Of a stretch of 48,846 bases of DNA, positions 26,315 to 34,062 are shown piece after piece. Position 1 is the first letter of the stretch; every line of letters begins with the position of its first letter. Made by a program: the position numbers and the translations under genes. The notes beneath the pieces were generated by a model that ran no database searches, was not told where the DNA came from, and worked only from the letters and a program-made list of their open reading frames with translations. The DNA lies in the NCBI GenBank assembly GCA_934632155.1, contig CAKTXZ010000018.1, positions 1-48,846 on the forward strand. Direction: 5' to 3'. Source of the stretch: an uncultured Clostridia bacterium (lineage in GTDB: Bacteria; Bacillota; Clostridia; Christensenellales; Aristaeellaceae).

Positions 26315-27090
26315 TCATTCTGAAAAACCCCGATCAGCTGGCCAAGATGCGCAGCGCGGGTCACCTGCTGCATGATGTGCTCTGTCAGGTTCGCGAGGCC
26401 ATTTGCCCCGGCGTGACGACCATGGCGCTCAACGCCTATACGGACGAATTGATTCGCAAGGGCGGCGGCATCCCGACGGAGCTGAATTACGAAGGCTATC
26501 CCGCCTCGATTTGCGCCTCCATCGACGATGAAGTGGTTCACGGGATTCCGTCCGACGCCGTTGTGCTGGAAGAAGGCGCCATCATCTCCATCGATGTGAC
26601 GCTGGCGCTGGACGGATGGCAGGCGGACAGCGCGTTCACTGCGCCGGTCGGCCGAATCAATGAGGAAAAGCAAAGGCTGATTGCCGCGACGGAGGAATGC
26701 TTCTGGCGCGGCGCACGGCAGGCGGTCAACGGCAATCGCATCGGCGATATTGGCGCGGCCGTTCAGGGCTACGCGCATCAGTGCGGCTTCTCCGCCGTGC
26801 GCGCTCTGACGGGCCACGGCATTGGGCGCAGCATGCATGAGGATCCCGCTGTTCCCAATTACGGCCTGCCCGGGCACGGCGTTCGAATGCGTCCCGGCAT
26901 GACGATTTGCATTGAGCCGATGATTGCCGCCGGGCACTGGCAGGTGCATCAGCTCAGCGACGGCTGGACGATCGTGACCAACGATCACCGCCCCAGCGCC
27001 CACTATGAGCATACCGTGGCGATCACGGGCACGGGCTACCCCGAGCTGCTGACGCTTCCCGGCTTCTCATGGAAGGGGGAAGAGGCTTGA
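26311..27090 (+). CDS. map: Methionine aminopeptidase, type I
   Basis: A 259-residue metalloprotease that removes the initiator methionine from nascent proteins. Metal ligands are seen in SIDVTLALDGWQADSAFT (two Asp), GHGIGRSMHEDPAVPNYG (His), TICIEPMI (Glu) and YEHTVAIT (Glu). No N-terminal SH3 extension. Start overlaps adk; the stop overlaps the next TTG start. Confidence 0.97.
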   Translation: MIILKNPDQLAKMRSAGHLLHDVLCQVREAICPGVTTMALNAYTDELIRKGGGIPTELNYEGYPASICASIDDEVVHGIPSDAVVLEEGAIISIDVTLALDGWQADSAFTAPVGRINEEKQRLIAATEECFWRGARQAVNGNRIGDIGAAVQGYAHQCGFSAVRALTGHGIGRSMHEDPAVPNYGLPGHGVRMRPGMTICIEPMIAAGHWQVHQLSDGWTIVTNDHRPSAHYEHTVAITGTGYPELLTLPGFSWKGEEA

Positions 27091-27395
27091 AGCCCGCTGT
27101 TGAACCCGGTCGCGTTGTTTTTTCAAAAAAAGGACGTGACAAAGGCAGGTACTTTGTGGTATTATATGCGGTGGATGCCGATTTTGTGATGATGACGGAC
27201 GGGGACACCCGAAAAGTGGATCATCTCAAGAAAAAACGTCGGAAGCACCTTGCCGCCGTTCCCCATGAGGCGATGGAAATCATCTCCCTTTGGAAAGAGG
27301 GGCGGCTCAAGGACAGTGATGTCCGCGGGGCGCTTTGGCCCATCATGCATGACGGAAATGGCGCCGGTGCGCCGAACATCAACAGGGAGGGGTAA
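27087..27395 (+). CDS. KOW-domain RNA-binding protein (L14e/L6e-like)
   Basis: A 102-residue basic protein with an N-terminal KOW motif (VEPGRVVFSKKGRDKGRYFVVLYAVD) and a KKKRRKHL patch. Homologues of this small protein sit between map and infA in many Firmicutes, and resemble archaeal/eukaryotic L14e; a ribosome-associated role is inferred. I place the start at TTG 27087, overlapping the map stop (TTGA), with AAGGGGGAAGAGG upstream; there is no suitable ATG. Confidence 0.85.
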   Translation: MKPAVEPGRVVFSKKGRDKGRYFVVLYAVDADFVMMTDGDTRKVDHLKKKRRKHLAAVPHEAMEIISLWKEGRLKDSDVRGALWPIMHDGNGAGAPNINREG

Positions 27396-27400
27396 ACCGC

Positions 27401-27622
27401 TTGTCCAAGGACGATGTAATCGAAATGGAGGGCAAGGTCATTGAGGCGCTGCCCAACGCCATGTTTCAGGTTGAATTGCCCAATGGGCATCGTATCATGG
27501 CCCATATCTCCGGCAAAATGCGCATGAACTTCATCCGCATCTATCCGGGCGATAAGGTCACGATTGAGCTGTCCCCCTACGACTTAACGCGCGGCCGCAT
27601 CACGTGGCGCAGCAAGAATTGA
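27401..27622 (+). CDS. infA: Translation initiation factor IF-1
   Basis: A 73-residue S1/OB-fold factor that occupies the A site during initiation. MSKDDVIEMEGKVIEALPNAMF and DLTRGRITWRSK are diagnostic. It starts with TTG at 27401, after GGGAGGGG; no ATG is available at the conserved N-terminus. A rare start for an initiation factor. Confidence 0.96.
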   Translation: MSKDDVIEMEGKVIEALPNAMFQVELPNGHRIMAHISGKMRMNFIRIYPGDKVTIELSPYDLTRGRITWRSKN

Positions 27623-27643
27623 TATCCCTAAGGAGGTATACCC

Positions 27644-27757
27644 ATGAAAGTCCGTCCTTCTGTGAAGCCCATTTGCGAAAAGTGCAAGATCATCAAGCGC
27701 AAGGGTCGCGTGATGGTGATTTGCGAAAACCCCAAGCATAAGCAGCGTCAGGGCTAA
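27644..27757 (+). CDS. rpmJ: 50S ribosomal protein L36, zinc form
   Basis: A 37-residue protein: MKVRPSVKPICEKCKIIKRK followed by GRVMVICENPKHKQRQG. The zinc ligands C11, C14, C27 and H32 are all present, so this is the C+ form. AAGGAGG precedes the ATG, 21 bp after infA. A 320-bp gap follows. Confidence 0.97.
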   Translation: MKVRPSVKPICEKCKIIKRKGRVMVICENPKHKQRQG

Positions 27758-28077
27758 GCGCCGTCGCTGGGGGAGCGCCGTTCAGGGCGTCCGGCATTCG
27801 GGCGTCCTCAACGGCGTTCCCGGGCGGCCATTCCGCCCCGTGCTTTCCAATTCCGCCGACAAGCCTGTCGTGGGCGGCTGCCCGGGCAATCCCCGATTGT
27901 CCGGGACCACGCATGCTGTCACATATTCATTCCGCCTGGGTTGCGGGCGGGAGGCGGGGAATTCCCCCGCGCGAAACGGGCGAGCGCACGCTTCGGCCCA
28001 AGAAATCTACGCCTTGGGATGGGATGCGGCGCAGCCATTTCCTCAACCAACAAACACTTTGGAGGTGTAACCAACAC
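27758..28077 (+). promoter_or_regulatory. Hairpin-rich gap before the alpha-operon genes
   Basis: No gene I can support. It contains a 22-bp stem with one mismatch (27771-27821: GGGAGCGCCGTT/AACGGCGTTCCC outer, AGGGCGTCCG/CGGGCGTCCT inner), a 10-bp stem CCCGGGCAAT/ATTGTCCGGG (27881-27905) and a near-palindrome GCGGGGAATTCCCCCGC (27954-27970). Because rpsD (S4) is encoded downstream in the same unit, an S4-type autoregulatory leader, as in the E. coli alpha operon, is a reasonable hypothesis. GGAGGTG for rpsM ends the gap. Confidence 0.55.
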
Positions 28078-28446
28078 ATGGCACGTATTGCGGGTGTTGA
28101 CCTGCCCCGAGAGAAGCGCGTCGAGGTTGGCTTGACCTACATCTTCGGCATCGGCCCGACGGTGAGCAAGCAGATTCTCGAAGTCACCGAAGTGAATCCT
28201 GACACGCGCGTCAAGGATCTCTCCGAAAACGAAATCAGCAAGCTGCGCGAATATATCGAACATCACCTGAAGGTGGAGGGCGATTTGCGCCGCGAAGTTT
28301 CCCTGAACATTAAGCGTCTGGTGGAAATCGGCTGCTATCGCGGCGTTCGCCATCGTCGCAACCTGCCCGTGCGCGGCCAGAACACCAAGCAGAACGCCCG
28401 TACGCGCAAGGGTCCCAAGCGTACGCAGGCCGGCAAGAAGAAGTAA
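28078..28446 (+). CDS. rpsM: 30S ribosomal protein S13
   Basis: A 122-residue S13 of the 30S head, touching P-site tRNA. MARIAGVDLPREKRVEVGLTYIFGIG and the tail RGQNTKQNARTRKGPKRTQAGKKK are typical. Start at 28078 with GGAGGTG; the frame is open upstream through the leader, but without a matching site or conservation. Confidence 0.98.
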   Translation: MARIAGVDLPREKRVEVGLTYIFGIGPTVSKQILEVTEVNPDTRVKDLSENEISKLREYIEHHLKVEGDLRREVSLNIKRLVEIGCYRGVRHRRNLPVRGQNTKQNARTRKGPKRTQAGKKK

Positions 28447-28527
28447 TCTTGCCCACGCATCCTTTGCCTGTCAGGCAGGCAAATTCATCCAAAAGGACGC
28501 CCCGAAAGGGGTTCGGAGGGATAAAGA

Positions 28528-28932
28528 ATGGCTCCTAAGAAAACAGCGCTGAAGAAGGTTGCCCGTAAGCGCCGCGAGAAGAAGCTCGTCGAGCGTGGCG
28601 TTGCGCACATCCGTTCTTCCTTCAATAACACCATCGTTACCATCACCGATGTACAGGGCAACGCCCTGTCCTGGGCTTCCGCCGGCGGCATGGGTTTCCG
28701 CGGCAACAAGAAGTCCACGCCCTTCGCCGCGCAGATGGCCGCCGAGACTGCCGCCAAGGCCAGTCAGGAATTCGGGCTGAAGTCTGTCGACGTGTTCGTG
28801 AAAGGCCCCGGCTCCGGCCGTGAGTCCGCTATTCGCGCGCTGCAGACCGCCGGTCTGGATGTGACCATGATTAAGGACGTGACGCCCATTCCGCACAATG
28901 GCTGCCGTCCGCCCAAGCGTAGAAGAGTGTAA
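28528..28932 (+). CDS. rpsK: 30S ribosomal protein S11
   Basis: A 134-residue S11 of the platform. AHIRSSFNNTIVTITDVQGN, KKSTPFAAQMAAE and IPHNGCRPPKRRRV are conserved. The 81-bp gap before it contains the hairpin TTTGCCTG/CAGGCAAA (28463-28483). Confidence 0.98.
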   Translation: MAPKKTALKKVARKRREKKLVERGVAHIRSSFNNTIVTITDVQGNALSWASAGGMGFRGNKKSTPFAAQMAAETAAKASQEFGLKSVDVFVKGPGSGRESAIRALQTAGLDVTMIKDVTPIPHNGCRPPKRRRV

Positions 28933-28947
28933 GGAGGTTTCTCGAAA

Positions 28948-29574
28948 ATGGCAAGATATACAGACTCCGTGTGCCGTCTGTGCCGCCGCGAGGGCACCAA
29001 GCTCTTCCTTAAGGGTGAAAAGTGCTTCTCCGCCAAGTGCGCGGTCAGCAAGCGCCCCACCCCTCCCGGTCAGCATGGTCAGGCCCGCCAGCGCAAGATG
29101 AGCGAATATGGCGCGCAGCTGCGTGAAAAGCAGAAGGCACGCCGCGCCTACGGCCTGCTGGAAGGCCAGTTCTACCGCACCTATGAGCGCGCCTCCAACA
29201 TGAAGGGCGTTACGGGTGAAAATCTTCTGTCCCTGCTGGAGCGCCGCCTTGACAACGTGGTTTACCGCGCTGGCTTCGCCGCTTCCCGTCCTCAGGCTCG
29301 TCAGCTGGTGCTGCACGGCCATTTCATGGTCAACGGCAAGAAGGTGGACGTGCCTTCCTACGAGATTGACCTGAACGATGTGATCACCGTCAAGGAAAAG
29401 AGCAAGGAAGTCGAGATGTTCAAGGCTGCTCGTGAAGGCTCCTCCCGCATTGTGCCCAAGTGGCTCACCGTGAATGCGGATCAGCTGACCGTGACGGTTT
29501 CCGCCCTCCCCGCCCGCGAAGATATCGATTTCGCGCTGCAGGAAAACATGATCGTCGAATATTATTCCCGTTAA
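28948..29574 (+). CDS. rpsD: 30S ribosomal protein S4, zinc-binding form
   Basis: A 208-residue S4, a primary assembly protein and translational repressor in several bacteria. Four N-terminal cysteines (CRLC, then C-x4-C in KCFSAKC) make this the zinc-binding form. The S4 RNA-binding domain reads RRLDNVVYRAGFAASRPQARQLVLHGHFMVNG. Its position between rpsK and rpoA resembles the proteobacterial alpha operon and many clostridia, unlike Bacillus, where rpsD is separate. Confidence 0.98.
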   Translation: MARYTDSVCRLCRREGTKLFLKGEKCFSAKCAVSKRPTPPGQHGQARQRKMSEYGAQLREKQKARRAYGLLEGQFYRTYERASNMKGVTGENLLSLLERRLDNVVYRAGFAASRPQARQLVLHGHFMVNGKKVDVPSYEIDLNDVITVKEKSKEVEMFKAAREGSSRIVPKWLTVNADQLTVTVSALPAREDIDFALQENMIVEYYSR

Positions 29575-29633
29575 TGGTTTTCTGCGCCGGAAATCCCCTC
29601 AACCGACGGTACTCAATAGGAGGGTAATGCAAC

Positions 29634-30581
29634 GTGATCGTCGAAATCGAAAAAGCGCATATCGAATGCGTCGAAATGGCCGCGAACAACAAATATGGCA
29701 AGTTCGTGATCGAGCCGCTTGAGCGCGGCTTCGGCCATACGCTGGGCAATGCCCTGCGCCGTGTGCTGATCAATTCTCTGCCCGGCGCGGCGGTGACCAG
29801 CGTCAGCATTGACGGCGTGCAGCATGAGTTTTCCACGGTTCCCGGCGTGAAAGAGGATGTGTCTGAGATCATCCTGAACCTCAAGGAGCTTTCCCTGAAG
29901 CTGTATACCGATCAGGTGAAAATGCTTGAGGTCAACGCCGTCGGCCCCTGCGAAATCACGGCTGCGGATATTCATACGGATGACGAAGTGGAGATCGTGA
30001 ACCCCGAATTGCACATCGCCACCTTGGGCGAGGGCGCAAAGCTGCATATGTGGCTGAGCCTCGACCGTGGCCGCGGTTATGTTTCTTCCGATAAGAACAA
30101 GACCGCCCAGATGCCCATCGGCGTGATCCCGATCGATTCCATCTATACGCCCATTCGTAAGGTGAATTACGTGGTCGAGGATACCCGCGTAGGCCAGATC
30201 ACCGACTATGATAAGCTCACGCTGGAAGTGTGGACGGATGGCTCCGTGGCCCCGGATGAGGCCATTGCCATGTCCGCCCGGATTCTCACCGAGCAACTTA
30301 GCCTGTTTATTGGCCTGACGGATCAGACGATGCCCATCAGCACCGTTGAGCCGGAGGATGATAAGCTGGAAAAGGTGATGGAGATGACCATCGAGGATCT
30401 GGATCTCTCCGTCCGTGCGTACAATTGCCTCAAGCGCGCCGGGATTAACACCGTGGCCGAGCTGGTTCAGCGGAATCAGGAGGACATGATGAAGGTGCGC
30501 AATCTGGGCAAGAAGAGTCTGGAAGAAGTCGAGCAGAAGCTGCAGGCGCTGGGCCTGGGTCTGCGTCCGACCGAAGAGTGA
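29634..30581 (+). CDS. rpoA: RNA polymerase alpha subunit
   Basis: A 315-residue alpha subunit. N-terminal dimerisation domain has RGFGHTLGNALRRVLINSLPG; the C-terminal domain, which contacts UP elements and activators, has LSVRAYNCLKRAGINTVAEL and LGKKSLEEVEQKL. Start is GTG at 29634 with AGGAGGGT upstream. It lies after a 59-bp gap and 15 bp before rplQ. Confidence 0.98.
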   Translation: MIVEIEKAHIECVEMAANNKYGKFVIEPLERGFGHTLGNALRRVLINSLPGAAVTSVSIDGVQHEFSTVPGVKEDVSEIILNLKELSLKLYTDQVKMLEVNAVGPCEITAADIHTDDEVEIVNPELHIATLGEGAKLHMWLSLDRGRGYVSSDKNKTAQMPIGVIPIDSIYTPIRKVNYVVEDTRVGQITDYDKLTLEVWTDGSVAPDEAIAMSARILTEQLSLFIGLTDQTMPISTVEPEDDKLEKVMEMTIEDLDLSVRAYNCLKRAGINTVAELVQRNQEDMMKVRNLGKKSLEEVEQKLQALGLGLRPTEE

Positions 30582-30596
30582 TAGGAGGAAAGCCCC

Positions 30597-31109
30597 ATGG
30601 CATATGAGCGCAAGCTGGGCCGTACTGCGAGCCAGCGCAAGGCGATGCTGCGGAACCTGACCACCAACCTGCTGTGGTACGGCCGCATCGAAACCACCGA
30701 GGCCAAGGCCAAGGAAGTGCGCAGCATCGTGGATAAAATGATCACCCTCGCCATTCGCGAGTATGATCAGACCGTTGAGGTCGAAAAGGAATTCTACAAT
30801 AACAAAAAGCAGATCGTGAAGGAAACCTTCGTGAACGACCTGCCCTCCAAGCTGCACGCACGCCGCCTGATGATGGCTTACCTTTACGATGTGAAGGAAG
30901 CCAAGAAGGACGACGAGAACAAGGCCGATTATAAGGAGCGCACCAAGGACAACAAGCATCCCGTTGTCGAAAAGCTGTTCCGTGAGTACGGCCCCAAGTA
31001 TCGCGCCCGCAATCAGGAGAAGAACTGCGCCGGTGGTTATACCAAGATGTATAAGCTTGGGCCCCGTCGCGGCGACGCTGCGGAAATGGTTATCATCGAA
31101 TTGGTGTAA
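30597..31109 (+). CDS. rplQ: 50S ribosomal protein L17, extended form
   Basis: A 170-residue L17; about 50 residues longer than the common 113-120. Conserved ends are KLGRTASQRKAMLRNLTTNL and YKLGPRRGDAAEMVIIELV. The extra residues are in the middle (about 55-130), charged and lysine-rich (EKEFYNNKKQIVKETF; KEAKKDDENKADYKERTKDN). Similar long L17 forms occur in some clostridia. Last gene of the super-operon, followed at once by a terminator. Confidence 0.96.
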   Translation: MAYERKLGRTASQRKAMLRNLTTNLLWYGRIETTEAKAKEVRSIVDKMITLAIREYDQTVEVEKEFYNNKKQIVKETFVNDLPSKLHARRLMMAYLYDVKEAKKDDENKADYKERTKDNKHPVVEKLFREYGPKYRARNQEKNCAGGYTKMYKLGPRRGDAAEMVIIELV

Positions 31110-31118
31110 GCCATGCGA

Positions 31119-31154
31119 AAAGACCGGACAATGCAAACGCATTGCCCGGTCTTT
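31119..31154 (+). terminator. Terminator of the r-protein super-operon (left copy)
   Basis: AAAGACCGG-A-CAATGC / GCATTG-C-CCGGTCTTT, a strong stem with loop AAAC, followed by CTTT. The repeat element begins right after it, and the whole hairpin recurs at 31389-31424. Confidence 0.85.
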
Positions 31155-31388
31155 CAGACTGTCGAAAAGTTTTTTCGACAGTCTGAAAATGCAAGTCCGC
31201 TAAAGCGGTCTTGCATTTGAGCCATCATTTTCCTGTAAGCCTATGGCTTACGGTCGGAAAATGATAGCGGAAGCGGTCGTGCCTACCGCGCCTCGAACCG
31301 GCAAAGCCGGTTCTGCGGATAAAAAATGAAGGGGCTGCGACCACTTCATTCATCCCCGGCACTTTAGCGAGGCATTTTTGACAGACAG
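31155..31388. mobile_element. Multi-hairpin repeat element, copy 3 (MITE-like)
   Basis: A 234-bp element starting CAGACTGTCG and ending TGACAGACAG. The same hairpin series as copies 1 and 2 is present, including AAATGCAAG/CTTGCATTT with CCGC/GCGG, GTAAGCC/GGCTTAC, GAACCGG/CCGGTTC and ATGAAGGGG/CCACTTCAT (one pair broken). It separates two copies of the rplQ terminator hairpin. Confidence 0.85.
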
Positions 31389-31428
31389 AAAGACCTGACA
31401 ATGCAAACGCATTGCCCGGTCTTTTTCG
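31389..31428 (+). terminator. Terminator of the r-protein super-operon (right, duplicated copy)
   Basis: 36-bp duplicate of 31119-31154 with one mismatch (CTG for CGG), followed by a longer T run (TTTTT), so this copy keeps the original T tract. The stretch 31429-31587 after it holds nothing I can support. Confidence 0.85.
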
Positions 31429-31581
31429 TGCCCCCAAAACGACGCGCGTCAACAATCTACGGTTTTGAGGCCTTCCCTGCGGGATGAACGCGTTCACCCT
31501 GCACGGCAGGGCGGCGAAAATGATTTTGCTGCATAAACGCTCAGAAAAATTTCTCTGCCCGCCCATGGAAGAGAGTGACAA

Positions 31582-31611
31582 AACAAAAATGAAGGGCAAC
31601 CGCCCTTCATT
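31582..31611 (-). terminator. Second terminator for the ABC transporter operon
   Basis: Minus strand: AATGAAGGGC-GGTT-GCCCTTCATT followed by a T-rich run (TTTGTTTTG). Confidence 0.75.
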
Positions 31612-31640
31612 GCATCTGGAAAGCATTCCCTATTCGGAGC

Positions 31641-31685
31641 AACAAAACCCCCTCGGCACGGCGGTTGAGCCGTCGTCGGAGGGGG
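31641..31685 (-). terminator. Main terminator of the ABC transporter operon
   Basis: Minus strand: CCCCCTCCGACGACGG pairs with CCGCCGTGCCGAGGGGG (one mismatch), followed by TTTTGTT. Lies 80 bp past the ATPase stop. Confidence 0.85.
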
Positions 31686-31766
31686 GGAGAGAAAACCGTC
31701 TTTGTGCAGATCAAGCTGAGGCGAGCCATCGTGTGCTTCAATCGAGCAATGGCGCAAAGCATTCCG

Positions 31767-32510
31767 TCAGAGCACCTTATTGAGGAAATCGCGTGTGCGC
31801 TGCTGCGCCGGGTGGGTGAAAATATCCTCGGGCGTTCCCTCCTCGATGATCCGACCCTCGTCCATAAACAGAACGCGGTCGGCCACCTCGCGGGCAAAGC
31901 CCATTTCATGCGTGACGACCACCATCGTCATGCCCTCCTCGGCCAGCCGCTTCATGACGTCCAGCACCTCGCCCACCATCTCCGGGTCGAGCGCGCTGGT
32001 CGGCTCGTCAAAAAGCATGACCTGCGGCTCCATGCACAGCGCGCGCACGATGGCGATGCGCTGCTTCTGCCCGCCGGACAGCTGGCTGGGGTAGGCGTTG
32101 GCGCGCGTTTCCAGATTGACGCGCCGGAGCAGCGCCATGGCCTTGGCCTCGGCAGCCTCCTTGCTCTTTTTGAGCAGCTTGATGGGCGCGATGGTCATGT
32201 TCCGCAGCACCGTCATATGGGGGAAAAGATTGAAATGCTGGAACACCATGCCCATCTTCTGGCGATGAATGTTGATGTTGACCTTTGGGTCGGTGATGTC
32301 CACCCCTTCAAAGGTGACGACGCCGTGGGTGGGAAGCTCCAGCAGGTTCAGGCAGCGCAGGAAGGTGGATTTGCCCGAGCCGGACGGCCCGATGACCACC
32401 ACAACCTCGCCGCGGTGAATGTCGGTCGACACGCCGCGGAGCGCCTTGAATTTGCCGCCGTCAAAATGCTTTTCCAGATCCCGAACCGAAATGATTGTTT
32501 CAGTGCTCAC
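31767..32510 (-). CDS. Polar amino-acid ABC transporter, ATP-binding protein
   Basis: A 247-residue GlnQ/HisP-type ATPase that powers amino-acid import. Walker A GPSGSGKSTF, Q-loop VFQHFNLFPHMTV, signature LSGGQKQRIAI, Walker B VMLFDEPTSALDP and H-loop VVTHEMGFA are all intact. It starts with GTG at 32510, overlapping the permease stop by 11 bp, with AAAGGAGG upstream. Last gene of binding protein-permease-ATPase. Arginine or another basic amino acid is the likely substrate given the ARG-box-like site upstream (inference). Confidence 0.95.
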   Translation of the reverse strand: MSTETIISVRDLEKHFDGGKFKALRGVSTDIHRGEVVVVIGPSGSGKSTFLRCLNLLELPTHGVVTFEGVDITDPKVNINIHRQKMGMVFQHFNLFPHMTVLRNMTIAPIKLLKKSKEAAEAKAMALLRRVNLETRANAYPSQLSGGQKQRIAIVRALCMEPQVMLFDEPTSALDPEMVGEVLDVMKRLAEEGMTMVVVTHEMGFAREVADRVLFMDEGRIIEEGTPEDIFTHPAQQRTRDFLNKVL

Positions 32511-33792
32511 TGCTGCGCAGCCTCCTTTCCAGCTTGCCCACCAGCCGGGTAAAGAACATGACCATGATAAGATAAATGAGCGCGACGGCGATGAGGGGCA
32601 TGAAAGCCGAATATGTCGCGCCGCGAATGATATCGCCGCCCTTGGTCAGGTCGCGCACGGCGACGTAGCCGGCGACGGAGGTTTCCTTGAGCAGGACGAT
32701 AAACTCGTTCGCCAGCGCCGGCAGCACGTTCTTGAGCGCCTGCGGAATGACGATGTACCCCATTGTCTGCAGATAGTTGAAGCCCAGACTGCGTCCGGCC
32801 TCGAATTGGCCGTTGTCGATGGACTGAATGCCGCTGCGGATGATCTCGGCGACATACGCGCCGGAATTGATGCCGAAGGAAAGGATGGCGATGAGCACGC
32901 CGTTGCGCGAGGAGACGAAAATGACATAATAGGCAATCAGCAGCTGAATCATGACCGGCGTGCCACGAATGACCGTCAGATAAAACTTGGCGATTTTGTT
33001 GAGCGCCAGAAGCACTGTGCGGCCCAAGCCGCGGCGCATGGTTTCCTGGTTCTTATCCCATGTAGAGCGGATAGAGGCGATCACCACGCCGATCGCAATG
33101 CCGATCAGCACGGCGAAGAAGGTGATTTCCAGCGTGGTGACAAGGCCGTTGGTCAGGTATGTCCAGCGTGCGTCGTCCAGAAAATTCAGCTTAAAATCTG
33201 CCACCAGCGGCGAAAGCTGCTTGCCGGGGCTCACCTTGGCGCGCATTTCCTCAGCCACGGACAGCAGCGCTTCCGCGTCCGCCGCTTCGGCGGTGGAAAC
33301 CGTGATGCGCACGCACGCCTCGCTGTAGGGTGAGGAAAGGTAATACGTCAGCACAGCGCCCGCTTCAGCGCCTTCACAGGTATAAAATGCATCACCCTCC
33401 GGGGCGTCCACGGCGTTTGCCGCGCCCTCGCGCAGGGCGCTTAAGGCGGCGGGGGCGACGTCCACCACGATGGTTTCGGGATGCTCTGCCTGCTTCTTGC
33501 CGGCGTAGGCAAAGAAGGTGGTCACATCATCGTTGTCCGTGTCCGGCGCGTTTCTTACGGCGGCGTAGCCCTTCGGGGCGGTAACGTCCGCCAGCTTATA
33601 ATATTGCGGCGCGCCGTCGCCCACTGAAAAGCGGCTGATCAGCCATGTGCTTTTGGCGCCGGAAACCTTGCCGTCCTGAACCTTGAGCACGTCGGCGTTG
33701 TGGAACAGCACAAAATAGCCGCCGACGAGCACGACGGCAAGCAGCGAAAGCCCTAGGGCGAGCCTGACAAAAAACTTTTGCCTTTGCTTCAT
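32500..33792 (-). CDS. Amino-acid ABC transporter permease with extra extracytoplasmic domain
   Basis: A 430-residue protein, about twice the length of GlnP/HisM permeases. Residues about 8-29 form a first membrane helix (LALGLSLLAVVLVGGYFVLF); about 30-205 form a soluble domain predicted to lie outside the cell, with no motif I recognise; from about 213 a standard HisM-type permease follows (TTLEITFFAVLIGIAIG; VIRGTPVMIQLLIAYY) with the EAA loop EAGRSLGFNYLQTMGYIVIP that docks the ATPase. AGGATGG precedes the ATG at 33792. The extra domain does not look like a SBP_bac_3 binding domain on inspection. Confidence 0.92.
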   Translation of the reverse strand: MKQRQKFFVRLALGLSLLAVVLVGGYFVLFHNADVLKVQDGKVSGAKSTWLISRFSVGDGAPQYYKLADVTAPKGYAAVRNAPDTDNDDVTTFFAYAGKKQAEHPETIVVDVAPAALSALREGAANAVDAPEGDAFYTCEGAEAGAVLTYYLSSPYSEACVRITVSTAEAADAEALLSVAEEMRAKVSPGKQLSPLVADFKLNFLDDARWTYLTNGLVTTLEITFFAVLIGIAIGVVIASIRSTWDKNQETMRRGLGRTVLLALNKIAKFYLTVIRGTPVMIQLLIAYYVIFVSSRNGVLIAILSFGINSGAYVAEIIRSGIQSIDNGQFEAGRSLGFNYLQTMGYIVIPQALKNVLPALANEFIVLLKETSVAGYVAVRDLTKGGDIIRGATYSAFMPLIAVALIYLIMVMFFTRLVGKLERRLRSSEH

Positions 33793-34062
33793 GATTTGTT
33801 TCCATCCTGACTTTATACAATTCTCGCGCAGCGTGGCGGCTGCTGCGGGGCGGCCTTACGCACGGGTCAAGGAGGCTGAAGGAACGCCGGAGTGCAAGGG
33901 GACGCGGACGGCCTGACGCAGCGAAGAACCATATTGATGGGAAGGCGACGCGCGCCTTGCCGGTATGCCGCGCACAGCGGCCGGATAGCGTCAAGAGGGG
34001 CGAGCCCGCCATAAACGGCGAGCCCGCTCCTTTTGCGTGCCGGCGTCGATCGATAAGGCGCG
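33793..34062 (-). other. Gap between binding-protein and permease genes, with attenuating hairpin
   Basis: A 14-bp stem with two mismatches (33998-34031; minus strand GGAGCGGGCTCGCC with GGCGGGCTCGCCCC) directly follows the binding-protein stop. Such hairpins usually lower expression of the downstream transporter genes relative to the binding protein. TATAAA at about 33814-33819 (minus strand) could be a weak internal -10. No gene is seen. Confidence 0.5.

Noticed and set aside
27840..28070. Small frames in the rpmJ-rpsM gap
   Set aside because: They coincide with stable hairpins, have poor starts and show no recognisable protein.
31484..31783. A 99-codon plus-strand frame between rplQ and the ABC ATPase gene
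   Set aside because: It reads through two minus-strand terminator hairpins and has no family match or ribosome binding site.
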